NCBI RefSeq assembly: GCF_029051685.1
Contig: NZ_JAACFT010000011.1
Location: forward strand, 1 to 64,000
Reading direction: 5' to 3'
From: Bradyrhizobium sp. CSA207
GTDB taxonomy: Bacteria > Pseudomonadota > Alphaproteobacteria > Rhizobiales > Xanthobacteraceae
Length of the DNA stretch: 64,000 bases
Part shown: piece by piece, positions 15,679-25,067 of the stretch
Position numbering within the stretch: the stretch's first letter is position 1
Layout of the letters: every line of letters starts with the position of its first letter
Notes under the pieces: generated by a model
What the model was told of the DNA's origin: nothing
Seen by the model: the letters and a program-made list of their open reading frames with translations, nothing else
Databases searched by the model: none
Translations under genes and position numbers: made by a program

Positions 15679-15739
15679 GCCCTTTCACTGGCATGGAAAT
15701 TGCCATTTATTTTCAACGTTTGAGCGGATGGAGCCGTGC

Positions 15740-16897
15740 ATGAGCAACATCGACCGTCGTACCCTGGTCAAGGGATCCCTCGCCGCCATGATGGCGGGCG
15801 CAGCGATGTCGCGCGGCGCCTTCGCGCAATCGTCCGAGCCGATCCTGATCGGTGTCAGCGGTCCCCTGACCGGACCGAACGCGCAATATGGCACGCAATG
15901 GAAACAGGGCTTCGATCTCGCGCTCGACGAGATCCTCGGCGCCGGCGGCATCAACGGGCGCAGGCTCGCCTACAGCTTCGAGGACAGCCAGAGCGACCCG
16001 CGCCAGTCGGTGGCGATCGCCCAGAAATTCGTCTCTGATCCAAGGATCGTCATGGAGCTCGGCGATTTCTCCAGCACGGCATCGATGGCCGCGTCTCCGA
16101 TCTATCAGCGGGGCGGCCTGGTGCAGTTCGGCTTCACCAATTCGCATCCCGATTTCACCAAGGGCGGCGACTTCATGTGGAGCACCTCCGTCAGCCAGGC
16201 CGACGAGCAGCCGCTGCTGGCGCAATATGCCGTGCGCCGTCTCGGCCTCAAGAAGCTCGCGGTGCTGCATCTCAACACCGATTGGGGGCGCACCAGCCGC
16301 GACTATTTCGTCAAGGCCGCCAAGGAATACGGCGCCGAGGTCGCGGTCACCGAAGGCTACATCGCGGAGGAACGCGATTTTCGCTCGACGCTGGTGCGTG
16401 TCCGCGACGCCAATCCGGACGGGCTGATCCTGATCTCCTATTACTCCGATGGGGCGTTGATCGCGCGTCAGGCGCGCCAGGTCGGGCTGAAGCAGACGAT
16501 CTGCGCCGCGAGCTCGGTCTATTCACCGAAATTCATCGAGCTCGGCGGCGACGCCGTCGAGGACGTCCATCTCGGCACGCGCTATTTTCCGGAAGATCCG
16601 CGGCCCGAAGTGCAGAAATTCATCGCTGGCTTCAAGAAGAAATACAACGGGCAGGAGCCCGACGCCTTCAACGCCTATGCCTATGACGCGATGAATATGG
16701 CGGCCGCCATGGTCAAGATTGGCGGCACTGATCGCCGCGCCATCCGCGATGCCTTCACCAAGGTCAAGGATGTCTCCAGCGTCATCTTCGGGAAGGCGAC
16801 GTTCGACGTGGAGAGCCGCCGCGTCAAGGGCGCCATGAATGCCGAACTCGTCGTGCGCAAGGGCCAGTTTGCGCTTTGGGACGGCAAGCCGACCTGA
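15740..16897 (+). CDS. Branched-chain-amino-acid-type ABC transporter substrate-binding protein (LivK family)
   Basis: The 385-residue protein has a signal peptide with a DRRTLVKGS start (twin-arginine-like) and a Peripla_BP_6 fold: PILIGVSGPLTGPNAQYGTQ, then DEILGAGGINGR, and LNTDWGRTSRDYF in the second half. These proteins bind amino acids, amides, urea or aromatic acids. It is the first gene of a complete importer and follows the monooxygenase group by 62 bp. Substrate not deducible from sequence. Confidence 0.88.
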   Translation: MSNIDRRTLVKGSLAAMMAGAAMSRGAFAQSSEPILIGVSGPLTGPNAQYGTQWKQGFDLALDEILGAGGINGRRLAYSFEDSQSDPRQSVAIAQKFVSDPRIVMELGDFSSTASMAASPIYQRGGLVQFGFTNSHPDFTKGGDFMWSTSVSQADEQPLLAQYAVRRLGLKKLAVLHLNTDWGRTSRDYFVKAAKEYGAEVAVTEGYIAEERDFRSTLVRVRDANPDGLILISYYSDGALIARQARQVGLKQTICAASSVYSPKFIELGGDAVEDVHLGTRYFPEDPRPEVQKFIAGFKKKYNGQEPDAFNAYAYDAMNMAAAMVKIGGTDRRAIRDAFTKVKDVSSVIFGKATFDVESRRVKGAMNAELVVRKGQFALWDGKPT

Positions 16898-16903
16898 CAT
16901 GAT

Positions 16904-16925
16904 GGCCGGGGGCGCATCCCCGGCC
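16904..16925 (+). terminator. Intercistronic hairpin after the substrate-binding-protein gene
   Basis: A perfect 8-bp GC stem (GGCCGGGG, 16904-16911; CCCCGGCC, 16918-16925) with a 6-nt loop and no T-run. Such hairpins commonly stabilise the upstream mRNA and attenuate read-through, raising binding protein over permease. Confidence 0.55.
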
Positions 16926-16950
16926 GCACTTCTCTCACTAGGAATGTCGC

Positions 16951-18774
16951 TTGTCTTCCTGGCTCGACTACACGATCAACGGGCTGATTGTCGGTAATGT
17001 GTACGCCCTCGTTGCGGTCGGCCTCGCGCTGATCTTCGGCGTCAGCCGGCTGATCAATTTCGCCCAGGGCTCGATTTATCTCGTCGGTGCCTATATCGGC
17101 TGGGTCGCGGTGGTGCAGTTGCACACGCCGCTGCCGCTCACCATCATCGTGGTCGCGTTGGCCGCCGCGTTGGTCGGGCTGATCATCGAGCGGTTCGGTC
17201 TGCGTCCGCTCCAGAACTCGGTGCGCATCGCGCCGCTGCTGGCGACGATCGGCATCAGCTTCGTGCTCGACCAGCTCGTGATGCTGACCTTCTCGCCCAA
17301 TCCGCGGGCGCTGCCGAGTCAGTTGCCTGATGTCCGCTTTCAGATCGGCGGCGGCACGATCGGACCGCTCGACCTGTTGATCGCCGGCGTCGGCCTTACC
17401 AGCGCGCTGCTGTTGTTCGCGTTCCTGCGCTACAGCAAGCTCGGCTGGGCCGTGCGCGCCACCGCGCAGGACCGCGACGCCGCGATGCAGATGGGCGTCG
17501 ACGTCAACCGCGTCAATCAGGCGGTGTTCGGCATCGCCGCCGCGCTCGGCGGCGTCTCCGGCTTGCTGGTCGGCATGTACTACAACCAGATCGACACCGC
17601 GATGAGCCTTCAGGCGACGCTCAAGGGCGTCGTCGCGGAAGTGGTCGGCGGCGCCGGCAATGTGCCCGGCGCCGTGATCGGCAGCCTGCTGCTTGGATTG
17701 GTCGAGAGCTACGGCGTTGCCGTGTTCGGCACCAGCTACCGCAATCTGTTTGCCTTCCTGCTGCTGGTCGTGGTGCTCGTGCTTCGTCCGAACGGCCTGT
17801 TTGCGAGTGCGCGGCAAGCGCCGCCCGAGCCGCTCACGGGCACCTTCATCGCGCCGAGCCGTCCTGTCCGCATTCCTCGCTGGGCCTTGCTGGTTGTGCT
17901 CGGCGTCTTCGCGATCCTGCCGCTGCTTCCGGTGTCCTTGTACGTGCTCCAGACCCTGATCAACGCCTGGCTGCTCGGCATGCTCGCGCTCAGCCTCACG
18001 CTGGTTGCGGGAACGATCGGCCAGGTCTCGCTCGGACACGCGGCCCTGCTAGCGATCGGCGCCTATACATCCGCGCTACTGTCGCTGAATTTCTCCGTTC
18101 CGGTCGGTCTCGCGATCATCGGCGGTGGGCTGACGAGCGCGGCGCTCGGCACGGCACTGATCTCGCCGTCGTTCCGCCTGCGCGGGCACTACGTGTCGAT
18201 CGCAACGCTCGCCATCGGCGAGATCGTGTCGCTGGTGATACTGAACTGGGAGGGCGTCACCCGCGGCCCAATCGGTGTTTCCGGCATCCCGCCCTTGTCG
18301 CTGTTCGGCTATGAGCTGATCAGCCCAACGTCGATCTACTGGTTCAGCTTCGCGGTGATGGTGGTGCTGGCGTTGCTCCAGGCGCGATTGCTCGGCTCGC
18401 ATCTCGGTCGCAGCTTTCGCGCCATCCGCGACGACGACGTCGCCGCGCGCGCCTATGGCCTCAGCCTGAACCGCTACAAGTCGTTGGCCTTCATCTTCGG
18501 CGGGTTCGCGGCCGGCATCAGCGGTGGCATCGCCGCGCATCTGTATTCCTACATCAACCACGAGACCTTCAACACGCAGCAATCCATCCTGGCGCTGACT
18601 GTCGTGATCCTCGGGGGTCTCGGCAATGTCGTTGGCGCCGTCGTCGGATCGGTCGCGCTGGTCGGCCTGCCGGAAGTGTTCCGGATCGCGGCCGAGTACC
18701 GCATCCTGATCTACGGCATCGTGCTGCTGCTGCTGGTGCGGTTCAGGCCGCAGGGCCTGTTGGGGACGATCTGA
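16951..18774 (+). CDS. Fused LivH-LivM ABC permease
   Basis: The 607-residue protein joins two normally separate permeases. Residues 1-290 are LivH-like ([30 protein letters not shown], then an EAA-like [13 protein letters not shown]). Residues about 310-607 are LivM-like ([20 protein letters not shown], a [13 protein letters not shown] motif and a C-terminal FRPQGLLG). About 16-18 membrane helices are visible. The start is a TTG at 16951 with AGGAA upstream; the nearby ATG at 16944 is out of frame. The fusion fixes 1:1 stoichiometry. Its stop overlaps the ATPase start. Confidence 0.88.
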   Translation: MSSWLDYTINGLIVGNVYALVAVGLALIFGVSRLINFAQGSIYLVGAYIGWVAVVQLHTPLPLTIIVVALAAALVGLIIERFGLRPLQNSVRIAPLLATIGISFVLDQLVMLTFSPNPRALPSQLPDVRFQIGGGTIGPLDLLIAGVGLTSALLLFAFLRYSKLGWAVRATAQDRDAAMQMGVDVNRVNQAVFGIAAALGGVSGLLVGMYYNQIDTAMSLQATLKGVVAEVVGGAGNVPGAVIGSLLLGLVESYGVAVFGTSYRNLFAFLLLVVVLVLRPNGLFASARQAPPEPLTGTFIAPSRPVRIPRWALLVVLGVFAILPLLPVSLYVLQTLINAWLLGMLALSLTLVAGTIGQVSLGHAALLAIGAYTSALLSLNFSVPVGLAIIGGGLTSAALGTALISPSFRLRGHYVSIATLAIGEIVSLVILNWEGVTRGPIGVSGIPPLSLFGYELISPTSIYWFSFAVMVVLALLQARLLGSHLGRSFRAIRDDDVAARAYGLSLNRYKSLAFIFGGFAAGISGGIAAHLYSYINHETFNTQQSILALTVVILGGLGNVVGAVVGSVALVGLPEVFRIAAEYRILIYGIVLLLLVRFRPQGLLGTI

Positions 18775-19628
18775 TGGCGATTGCGCAGGCTGCACCGCTT
18801 CTGTCTGTCCGGGGGCTGACGCGCCGCTTCGGCGGCCTCACCGCTGTCGACGCCATCGATCTCGACCTCGCCAAGGGCGAGCTGGTCAGCATCATCGGCC
18901 CGAACGGTGCCGGCAAGACGACGCTGTTCAATCTCGTAACCGGGCTCGACAGGCCCGATGCCGGCAATGTCAGCTTCGAAGGGCAGGATGTCACCGGGCT
19001 GTCGCCGGAAACGCTGGCGGCCGAAGGCATCGCCCGCACGTTTCAGCTCGGCCGCGTCTTCGGCAATCTCAGCGTCATGGACAATGTCCTGATCGGTGCG
19101 CACACGCGGCTGCGTGCGGTGAAGCCAGCCGTGCCGCTGATCGGGCCGCTGCTGGAATTGGGACTCGCGCTGCTGCGGCCCGCAAATGTCAAGGCCGAAG
19201 AGGAGCGGCTGCGGGAAGAGGTGAAAGTCATTCTCTCGCGCTTCGGCGAGCGGCTGCTGCCGCGGATCGAGCAGCCGGCCTACAGCCTGTCCTACGCCAA
19301 CCGCCGCCGCGTCGAGATCGCGCGGGCGCTCGCTCTCAAGCCGCGCCTGTTGTTGCTCGATGAGCCCACCGCCGGCATGAACCCAACCGAGACCGCCGAG
19401 ATGCAGGCCCTGGTCGCCGAGCTGAAAGCCGAAGGCCTGACCATCCTCCTGATCGAGCACAAGCTCGAAATGGTGATGCGCCTCTCCGACCGCGTCATCG
19501 TCATGGACGAGGGCAAGAAGATCGCGGAAGGCGCCGGCGAACAGGTGCGTACCGATCCCAAGGTCATCGAGGCCTATCTCGGCCACGGCCTGTCTGGTGC
19601 GGCGGATCAGCGGGAGAGCGCGGCATGA
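18774..19628 (+). CDS. ABC transporter ATP-binding protein, LivG type
   Basis: The 284-residue ATPase shows Walker A GPNGAGKTT, Walker B LLLLDEPTAGMNP and an H-loop (LLIEHKLE). The signature reads LSYANRRR rather than LSGGQ, a deviation tolerated in this family but worth noting. An insertion around residues 115-150 is typical of LivG-like proteins. It overlaps the permease stop by 1 nt (TGATG) and the next gene by 4 nt. Confidence 0.88.
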   Translation: MAIAQAAPLLSVRGLTRRFGGLTAVDAIDLDLAKGELVSIIGPNGAGKTTLFNLVTGLDRPDAGNVSFEGQDVTGLSPETLAAEGIARTFQLGRVFGNLSVMDNVLIGAHTRLRAVKPAVPLIGPLLELGLALLRPANVKAEEERLREEVKVILSRFGERLLPRIEQPAYSLSYANRRRVEIARALALKPRLLLLDEPTAGMNPTETAEMQALVAELKAEGLTILLIEHKLEMVMRLSDRVIVMDEGKKIAEGAGEQVRTDPKVIEAYLGHGLSGAADQRESAA

Positions 19629-20371
19629 CGACCAACGCATTCTCATCCGCTCCGCTCCTGACACTGTCCGGCGTCAACACTTTCTACGGTCAGGCCCAGG
19701 TCCATTTCGACCTGTCGATCAACGTCGCCCGCAGCCACATCGTCTGCCTGCTCGGCGGCAACGCCAGCGGTAAATCGACGACCATGAAGATCATTCTCGG
19801 CCTGGTAAAGCCGCGCTCGGGCGATGTGAGCTTCGACGGCGCCTCGCTGCTGGGGCTGACCACGCCGCAGATCATCCGCCGCGGCATCGCCTCGGTGCCG
19901 GAGGCGCGGCGGCTGTTTGCGGACATGAGCGTCCGCGAAAACATTCTGATGGGCGCCTTCGTGCGCAACGACCGCGATGCCGTCGCGCAGGATCTCGAGC
20001 GGATGCTCGCGCTGTTTCCAAAACTCGGCCAGCGGCTGTCGCAGCGCGCAGGCTCGCTGTCCGGCGGCGAGCAGCAGATGGTCGCGATGGCGCGGGCGCT
20101 GATGAGCCGGCCACGCATGATCGTGATGGACGAGCCGACCATGGGCCTGTCGCCGCTGTATGTGGACCGCGTGCTGGAACTGATCAGGACGATCAACCAG
20201 GAGGGCGTGTCGGTCTTCATGGTGGAGCAGAACGCCAGCCTCGCGCTCGAGATCGCGCATGAAGCCTATGTGCTCCAGACCGGAAAGATCGTGCTGTCCG
20301 GCTCCGCGCGGGCGTTGAAGGACGACCCCCGCGTGCGCGATGCCTATCTCGGCGGCGCCGAGGCTGCGTAA
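19625..20371 (+). CDS. ABC transporter ATP-binding protein, LivF type
   Basis: The 248-residue ATPase has Walker A GGNASGKST, signature LSGGEQQMVAMARAL and Walker B MIVMDEPTMGLSP, all intact, plus the PEARRLFADMSVREN segment typical of LivF. It closes the operon and would form the heterodimeric motor with the LivG-type subunit. The short inverted repeat CTCCATCGGTGGAG directly after the stop (20372-20385) may be part of a terminator. Confidence 0.88.
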   Translation: MTTNAFSSAPLLTLSGVNTFYGQAQVHFDLSINVARSHIVCLLGGNASGKSTTMKIILGLVKPRSGDVSFDGASLLGLTTPQIIRRGIASVPEARRLFADMSVRENILMGAFVRNDRDAVAQDLERMLALFPKLGQRLSQRAGSLSGGEQQMVAMARALMSRPRMIVMDEPTMGLSPLYVDRVLELIRTINQEGVSVFMVEQNASLALEIAHEAYVLQTGKIVLSGSARALKDDPRVRDAYLGGAEAA

Positions 20372-20433
20372 CTCCATCGGTGGAGCCGCTAACGTTCCGC
20401 GTGACAATGGCCGCGCGTTCTACTTCCGTCGGA

Positions 20434-21945
20434 TCAGAGTGACGCGGCGCTGCTGACCGGCTCCGCCGGCATATCGTCGGCGTTGGGATCGCCAGGCGCT
20501 GTCGCCCAGGCCAGCTCCACCAGCGTCACGAACCTGCGTCCGGCACCGTCGAGCTGGCAGACGATCAAGCCTTGCTCCTCCATGTAGCTCAGCAAGCGCT
20601 GCGCCCGGCGCAGCGAATGCGAGCCATAGGCGCGCGCGATCACGGCATCGCCAGGACACGGCCAGCCTTCCTTCGCCGCGCGCGCAATCATCATGAACAC
20701 GCCCTGCATGTCTTCGGGCAGGATCGAGGCGCGGAGCGATACATCCTGCCAGGCATCATCCTCGGCAAGTTCAGCGCCAAGTCCCGCGCGTGCGCGCGTC
20801 AACATGCGGCGGAATTCGGTGAGGTCGGGCACGGCCGAGCCGAGGCCTTCGATACGGCAGCGAACCACGAACTCCTGATAGAGCACGCCGATGGCGCGGA
20901 AGCCGGCATCCGGCTCGGCAAGCACGGCGCGCAAGGTCCGGTCCACGCGCTCGCGCCGGTCCGCCAGCTCCTCGGCGCTCGCCGGCAGCTCGAACGGCTC
21001 AGGCCGGATTTCCGGGGCGGCGGCCTTCGCGGCCCGGAGCTGTTCGAGCAGGTCTGGCGCTGGCCGACGCTGTGGCCGGCTGGCATCGGGCGGTGGCGCG
21101 GCCAGGATCACGGCACGCGCATCTTCCAGCGTCGCCTCCGGCATCGGCATGAGCCGGGGCGTGGAGTTGCGCGGCTTGGTGTCCGTCGTGCCGATATGCA
21201 GGCGCAGCGGACGGCGTGACAGCGCCGGGCCGAGCGCCATAAACTGTCCGCGCTCGAGATCCCGAAATGTCTCCGCCTGCCGCCGTTCCATACCGAGCAG
21301 ATCGGCGGCGCGCGCCATGTCGATGTCGAGGAAGGTCCGGCCCATCAGGAAATTGGAAGCCTCCGCCGCGACGTTCTTGGCAAGCTTTGCCAATCGCTGC
21401 GTCGCGATGATCCCGGCCAGCCCGCGCTTGCGGCCGCGGCACATCAGGTTGGTCATGGCGCCGAGCGAGAGCTTTCGCGCCTCGTCCGACACCTCGCCCG
21501 CGACCGCCGGCGCAAACAGCTGAGCCTCGTCCACCACCACCAGCATCGGATACCAATGGTCGCGATCGACATCGAAAAGCCCGCCGAGAAAGGCCGCCGC
21601 GCGCCGCATCTGGTTCTCGGCATCCAACCCTTCGAGATTGAGCACGGTGGAGACGCGATGCAGCCGTGCGCGTTCGCCCGCGACCTGAAGGCCGCGCTCA
21701 GTATGATCCTCGGCCTCGATCACGAGGTGGCCGAAATGCTCGGCCAGCGTGACGAAGTCGCCCTCGGGGTCGATGATAGCCTGTTGCACCCAGGGCGCGC
21801 TCTGTTCCAGGAGCCGTCGCAACAGATGCGATTTGCCGGAGCCCGAATTCCCCTGCACCAGAAGGCGGGTCGCCAGCAGTTCCTCGAGGTCCATGGCCGC
21901 CACGGCGCCCGCAATGGTCTGCCCCATCTCGATCGCAACCGTCAT
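20434..21945 (-). CDS. HerA/DUF87-like ATPase
   Basis: The 503-residue protein has Walker A GNSGSGKSH near residue 33 and Walker B MLVVVDEAQLF near 145, followed by a GIIATQRLAKL segment, the pattern of HerA/FtsK-superfamily ATPases of the DUF87/DUF853 type. The C-terminal third (from about 330) contains a region like a winged helix (AYGSHSLRRAQRLLSYMEEQGL). No NurA nuclease, SIR2 or other usual HerA partner is adjacent. It converges on the livF gene with a 60-bp gap. DNA translocation is the likely activity; the pathway is unknown. Confidence 0.75.
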   Translation of the reverse strand: MTVAIEMGQTIAGAVAAMDLEELLATRLLVQGNSGSGKSHLLRRLLEQSAPWVQQAIIDPEGDFVTLAEHFGHLVIEAEDHTERGLQVAGERARLHRVSTVLNLEGLDAENQMRRAAAFLGGLFDVDRDHWYPMLVVVDEAQLFAPAVAGEVSDEARKLSLGAMTNLMCRGRKRGLAGIIATQRLAKLAKNVAAEASNFLMGRTFLDIDMARAADLLGMERRQAETFRDLERGQFMALGPALSRRPLRLHIGTTDTKPRNSTPRLMPMPEATLEDARAVILAAPPPDASRPQRRPAPDLLEQLRAAKAAAPEIRPEPFELPASAEELADRRERVDRTLRAVLAEPDAGFRAIGVLYQEFVVRCRIEGLGSAVPDLTEFRRMLTRARAGLGAELAEDDAWQDVSLRASILPEDMQGVFMMIARAAKEGWPCPGDAVIARAYGSHSLRRAQRLLSYMEEQGLIVCQLDGAGRRFVTLVELAWATAPGDPNADDMPAEPVSSAASL

Positions 21946-22192
21946 GTCCCGACTCAGACCCCTTCATTCGCGGACAGGGGCTTATCAACCCGACCGGGGC
22001 GCGTCGAGCGGCACGCGGCGAATCACGTCGCGTTGCCCACGGCGGAGTTCAGGCACGATTCGGTAATTGGAGGGGGGATCGTCGTCCGGGTCATCCGGGA
22101 TCGCGCAGGATCCGAGCTCCTGCCGCTGCAGTCACGCTCGTCTGGAGTGCCTGCTCGACGAGGATCAATCGAATGAGGTCGCCGCACCGCCG
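21946..22192. other. Intergenic region between HerA-like and reductase genes
   Basis: About 250 bp without a recognisable gene. It contains the upstream region of the minus-strand HerA-like gene and the 3' flank of the minus-strand reductase gene. No clear promoter or repeat seen. Confidence 0.3.
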
Positions 22193-23257
22193 CTATTGCG
22201 CGCCGGATCCGCCCTGCACGATCTTCTCGTTCAGCTTCAGGTCCACTGTTTCGACGGTGCGGTCGATCTCGGCATTGGGCGCGCCGAGCTGATGCGAGAT
22301 CAGCTTCACCAACAGGTCGACGCGCTCGATGAAAGGAGCACCGCTCGCAACCGCGCGCGCCGCCGATGACGGCTTGAGCAGGCTTTCTGCGGCCTTGGCG
22401 TATTTTGCAAAGGGTACCTGGTCCTGCGGATCGGCGCCGAGCTTGCGGGCGATGGCATCGACATGGTCGTAGATCGTCTGCGAGCGCGCGAGATCGCCGT
22501 GTACGGCGTCACGGATCGACTGTGGCTCGTGCGGTGTGATGCAGCGGTAGTTGCCGGTCAGCAGCATCGACCATTTCGCCAGCGGGACGAACAGCGATGA
22601 GAACACCTTCAGCTTCACCGGCACGTCGCGGCCATCGAGCGTCACGGCGTCGATGTCGGCTTCGAGCTCGCGCAGCACCTTGTTGTGCTTGTCGTCGGCG
22701 AATACCGACGCCTTGAAGTTCGTGGGCAGGCCGACATGAAGCACATTCGCCGCCTCTTCCGGCGGACGGAATGCCTGCGGATCGGGCGAGCACAGCGTCA
22801 CCAGTCCCGGCTCGAACCGCTCCCACACCTGCGCATTGGTGTAGGCCTCCTCGAGCTCCATGCCAGCGAGCAACGGGATCCGCTTGAGATAGGGCAGCGG
22901 CGGCATGTTCATGATCGACAGGCACGGCAGCTTCGCCGCGGCGATCTTGACCATGAGAACGCGGACCGTGTGGTTGGCGTATTGCGGCTCCTGCATGGCA
23001 AGGCCAACCATGTCGTAGCGGGAGACGTCGACGTCGGCGGGCGTCACGGCGTCCAGCTTGCCGGGCAAGTCGCGCGAGAAGATCGCCCGATGAACCGCCT
23101 CGTCGCGCAACTTGATGCGCACCTCGGTGCCGTCGCGGTTGATCAGCTCTGCGGTCTTGGCGCGGCAGACCAGGGTGACGTTGTGCCCGGCCATCAGGAG
23201 CTTCGTGCCTAGCAGGGAACCGTAAGATGCTCCGAGGATCAAAACGTTGCGCGCCAT
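22193..23257 (-). CDS. Ketopantoate-reductase-like NAD(P)-binding protein
   Basis: The 354-residue protein starts with a Rossmann motif (VLILGASYGSLLGTKLLMAGHNVTLV) of the ApbA/PanE family and keeps a DMVGLAMQEPQ segment where PanE has its nucleotide-side strand. The C-terminal helical domain is present but diverges from true PanE, and it is longer than the roughly 300 residues usual for PanE. It may therefore be an opine-dehydrogenase-like or other 2-keto-acid reductase rather than the pantothenate enzyme. It stands alone. Confidence 0.65.
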   Translation of the reverse strand: MARNVLILGASYGSLLGTKLLMAGHNVTLVCRAKTAELINRDGTEVRIKLRDEAVHRAIFSRDLPGKLDAVTPADVDVSRYDMVGLAMQEPQYANHTVRVLMVKIAAAKLPCLSIMNMPPLPYLKRIPLLAGMELEEAYTNAQVWERFEPGLVTLCSPDPQAFRPPEEAANVLHVGLPTNFKASVFADDKHNKVLRELEADIDAVTLDGRDVPVKLKVFSSLFVPLAKWSMLLTGNYRCITPHEPQSIRDAVHGDLARSQTIYDHVDAIARKLGADPQDQVPFAKYAKAAESLLKPSSAARAVASGAPFIERVDLLVKLISHQLGAPNAEIDRTVETVDLKLNEKIVQGGSGAQ

Positions 23258-23599
23258 GCTCTTCCCTATCGCGTGATTTTTGGCCCGGCTGTCATCCGAG
23301 GGCGATTAGCGGCATGTAAAGGGAAGTATCCCGTAATGGCAACTGGGATAATGCATACAAGGCGGCTGCAGGATTCTTGCTTCGTTCTCGGCGAGCCCTG
23401 AGGCAGCTGCGACGGCAGGCTGCCACCTCAGAATATTCCGCTTCATCGAAATTCGGATTTATCGTCGCCCGGGCCGGGTTACGGTGAATGCGGCAGCGTC
23501 GGGCGCGACTATCGAGCAACGGGAGCGCCTACAGCGCACGACACTGCGAAACTTTCCGCAAACTCTGTCAAGCCATTCACCCGGAAATTGCGCGCGGCG

Positions 23600-24235
23600 T
23601 CATCCCTGGCTCGCGACGCGGGCGCGATCGAGATGTTCCTCGATCTTCGGGCGGTCGCGGGTGCGCTCAAAACTCGTGCAGAGCAGTTCGGTCTCCTGGA
23701 GCGAGACCGGGGCGCGATACAGCCGGCACATGAATTCGGCGGTCGCACGTCCCTTGCTCGTACTGGGACTGCGTTCGGCGAGAAACATGCAATCCCGGCA
23801 GATGCTGGCATCGAGTCGCTGATGTGCCGCATCGAGGTGGTTGAGGATATCCCGCAGCGAGTCGCGCAGCCTGATGCATTCCTCGGTGCCGAGTGCCGTG
23901 ACCGCATTCACCACGTGATTGACTGGATCATGCTGGCTCAGGCATTTTTCGCCCTGCGCGGTGACGTTGAGCAAGACGGAGCGCTTGTCCTCGGGCGACG
24001 GCTTCCGCACCAGGAAGGACTTGCTCTCCAGCGTCTTCACGATCTGCGATGCAGTCGCCCTGGTGGCACCGATGAAACCGGCGAGCGCGGACGGCGTGCG
24101 CGAAAACCTGTTGGCGCGACCGAGAAAGCGCAGCGCCATCCATTCCCGATCGCGCAATCCGTGCTGATTGCCTTCGAAATACCAAGCCCTGGCCGCCTGA
24201 ACCAGCAGCTCGACGGCCTCGCGTGCCAATGGCAT
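23600..24235 (-). CDS. MarR-type winged-helix regulator with four conserved cysteines (copy 1)
   Basis: From the ATG at 24235 the protein has 211 residues: a MarR fold with GLRDREWMALRFLGRANRF, a recognition region IGATRATASQIVKTLE and a wing KPSPEDKRSVLL. A C-terminal extension has CRDC, then CRLYRAP, then ELLCTSF, i.e. C-x2-C-x20-C-x15-C. The paralogue at 61654 keeps all four cysteines with near-identical spacing, suggesting a metal or Fe-S site. A longer frame from 24307 adds 24 unconserved residues and is rejected. Its target is unknown; nothing close by is obviously controlled. Confidence 0.75.
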   Translation of the reverse strand: MPLAREAVELLVQAARAWYFEGNQHGLRDREWMALRFLGRANRFSRTPSALAGFIGATRATASQIVKTLESKSFLVRKPSPEDKRSVLLNVTAQGEKCLSQHDPVNHVVNAVTALGTEECIRLRDSLRDILNHLDAAHQRLDASICRDCMFLAERSPSTSKGRATAEFMCRLYRAPVSLQETELLCTSFERTRDRPKIEEHLDRARVASQG

Positions 24236-25067
24236 GAATCTACCTCGTCCCCGGAACTTCGTCTGCGGCGTCCCGAAGCCGCTTTGCGCCCTGGCTCGCG
24301 AATCCATCGAGAGACATCGGACGACCGAAGCTGTCCGATGAGCACGTCATACCCGTCTCTCTTTCGAACGCAGGGACTGCAACGCGCCCGACCTCGACCC
24401 ATGGGCGTTGCATCGTCCGGAGCAGGAGGCTGCGTCGCTGATCGCATGCCAATCGCGTCGTCGCCGTGGAGCCCGAGTTGCCGTCACCAGCGGACGATGG
24501 ATCGGAGTTGTTCAACCGAAGCCCCTAAACGTTCAAGTCACAAGCCACGCGTTTCTTATACTCCACCGAAACGATGAATGAGCTTCTCAACAAAATCAAG
24601 TAGAGACACTCCTCGAGACCGGATGTCGCTGCAGGCGAATGTAACGTTCAAGACAATCTCGCTGTTCGGGACACATGATAGTGAACACAATACGCTGCTC
24701 CGCAAGCAACATGCACGCAACTATACGACGGTTTAATTGCACGGCATGTTGTTGTCCGTCGTTGATGCAAGTTGATCGAAGCTTGTGCATGACGACGATG
24801 TGCATAGGCATGTCATCCACAACCTTGTGCGATGGGCCGGAAGAATCGCCAGGGGAACTCGGAGGGAATGCACGCGCCGGTTGTTCGGCCGGCGATCGCA
24901 GAATCATGCGTTCGGTCGTTTTTCGCCACGGCCGCGCGCTGCCCATCCGGATGGTTGATGCCCAGGCTGATAGCGGCGATGCATTGGCATGCGCCGGAAG
25001 CGGGGTGCCATGCGCGATCGACTGTTGAAAAAAACGAGCAGGAGAGAGCGCGCGCCGTCTTCCCTGA
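24236..25067. other. Long intergenic gap before the flagellar locus
   Basis: About 830 bp without a supported gene, less GC-rich than its neighbours around 24550-24800. A minus-strand frame ending at 24596 gives MHIVVMHKLRSTCIN and similar text, but codon use is not convincing. No tRNA or terminator recognised; the upstream region of the MarR gene lies at the left edge. Confidence 0.3.

Noticed and set aside
16681-18039. 452-codon minus-strand frame opposite the LivH-LivM permease
   Set aside because: It is rich in Asp/Arg/Gln/His as expected for antisense of membrane-helix codons; no family features.
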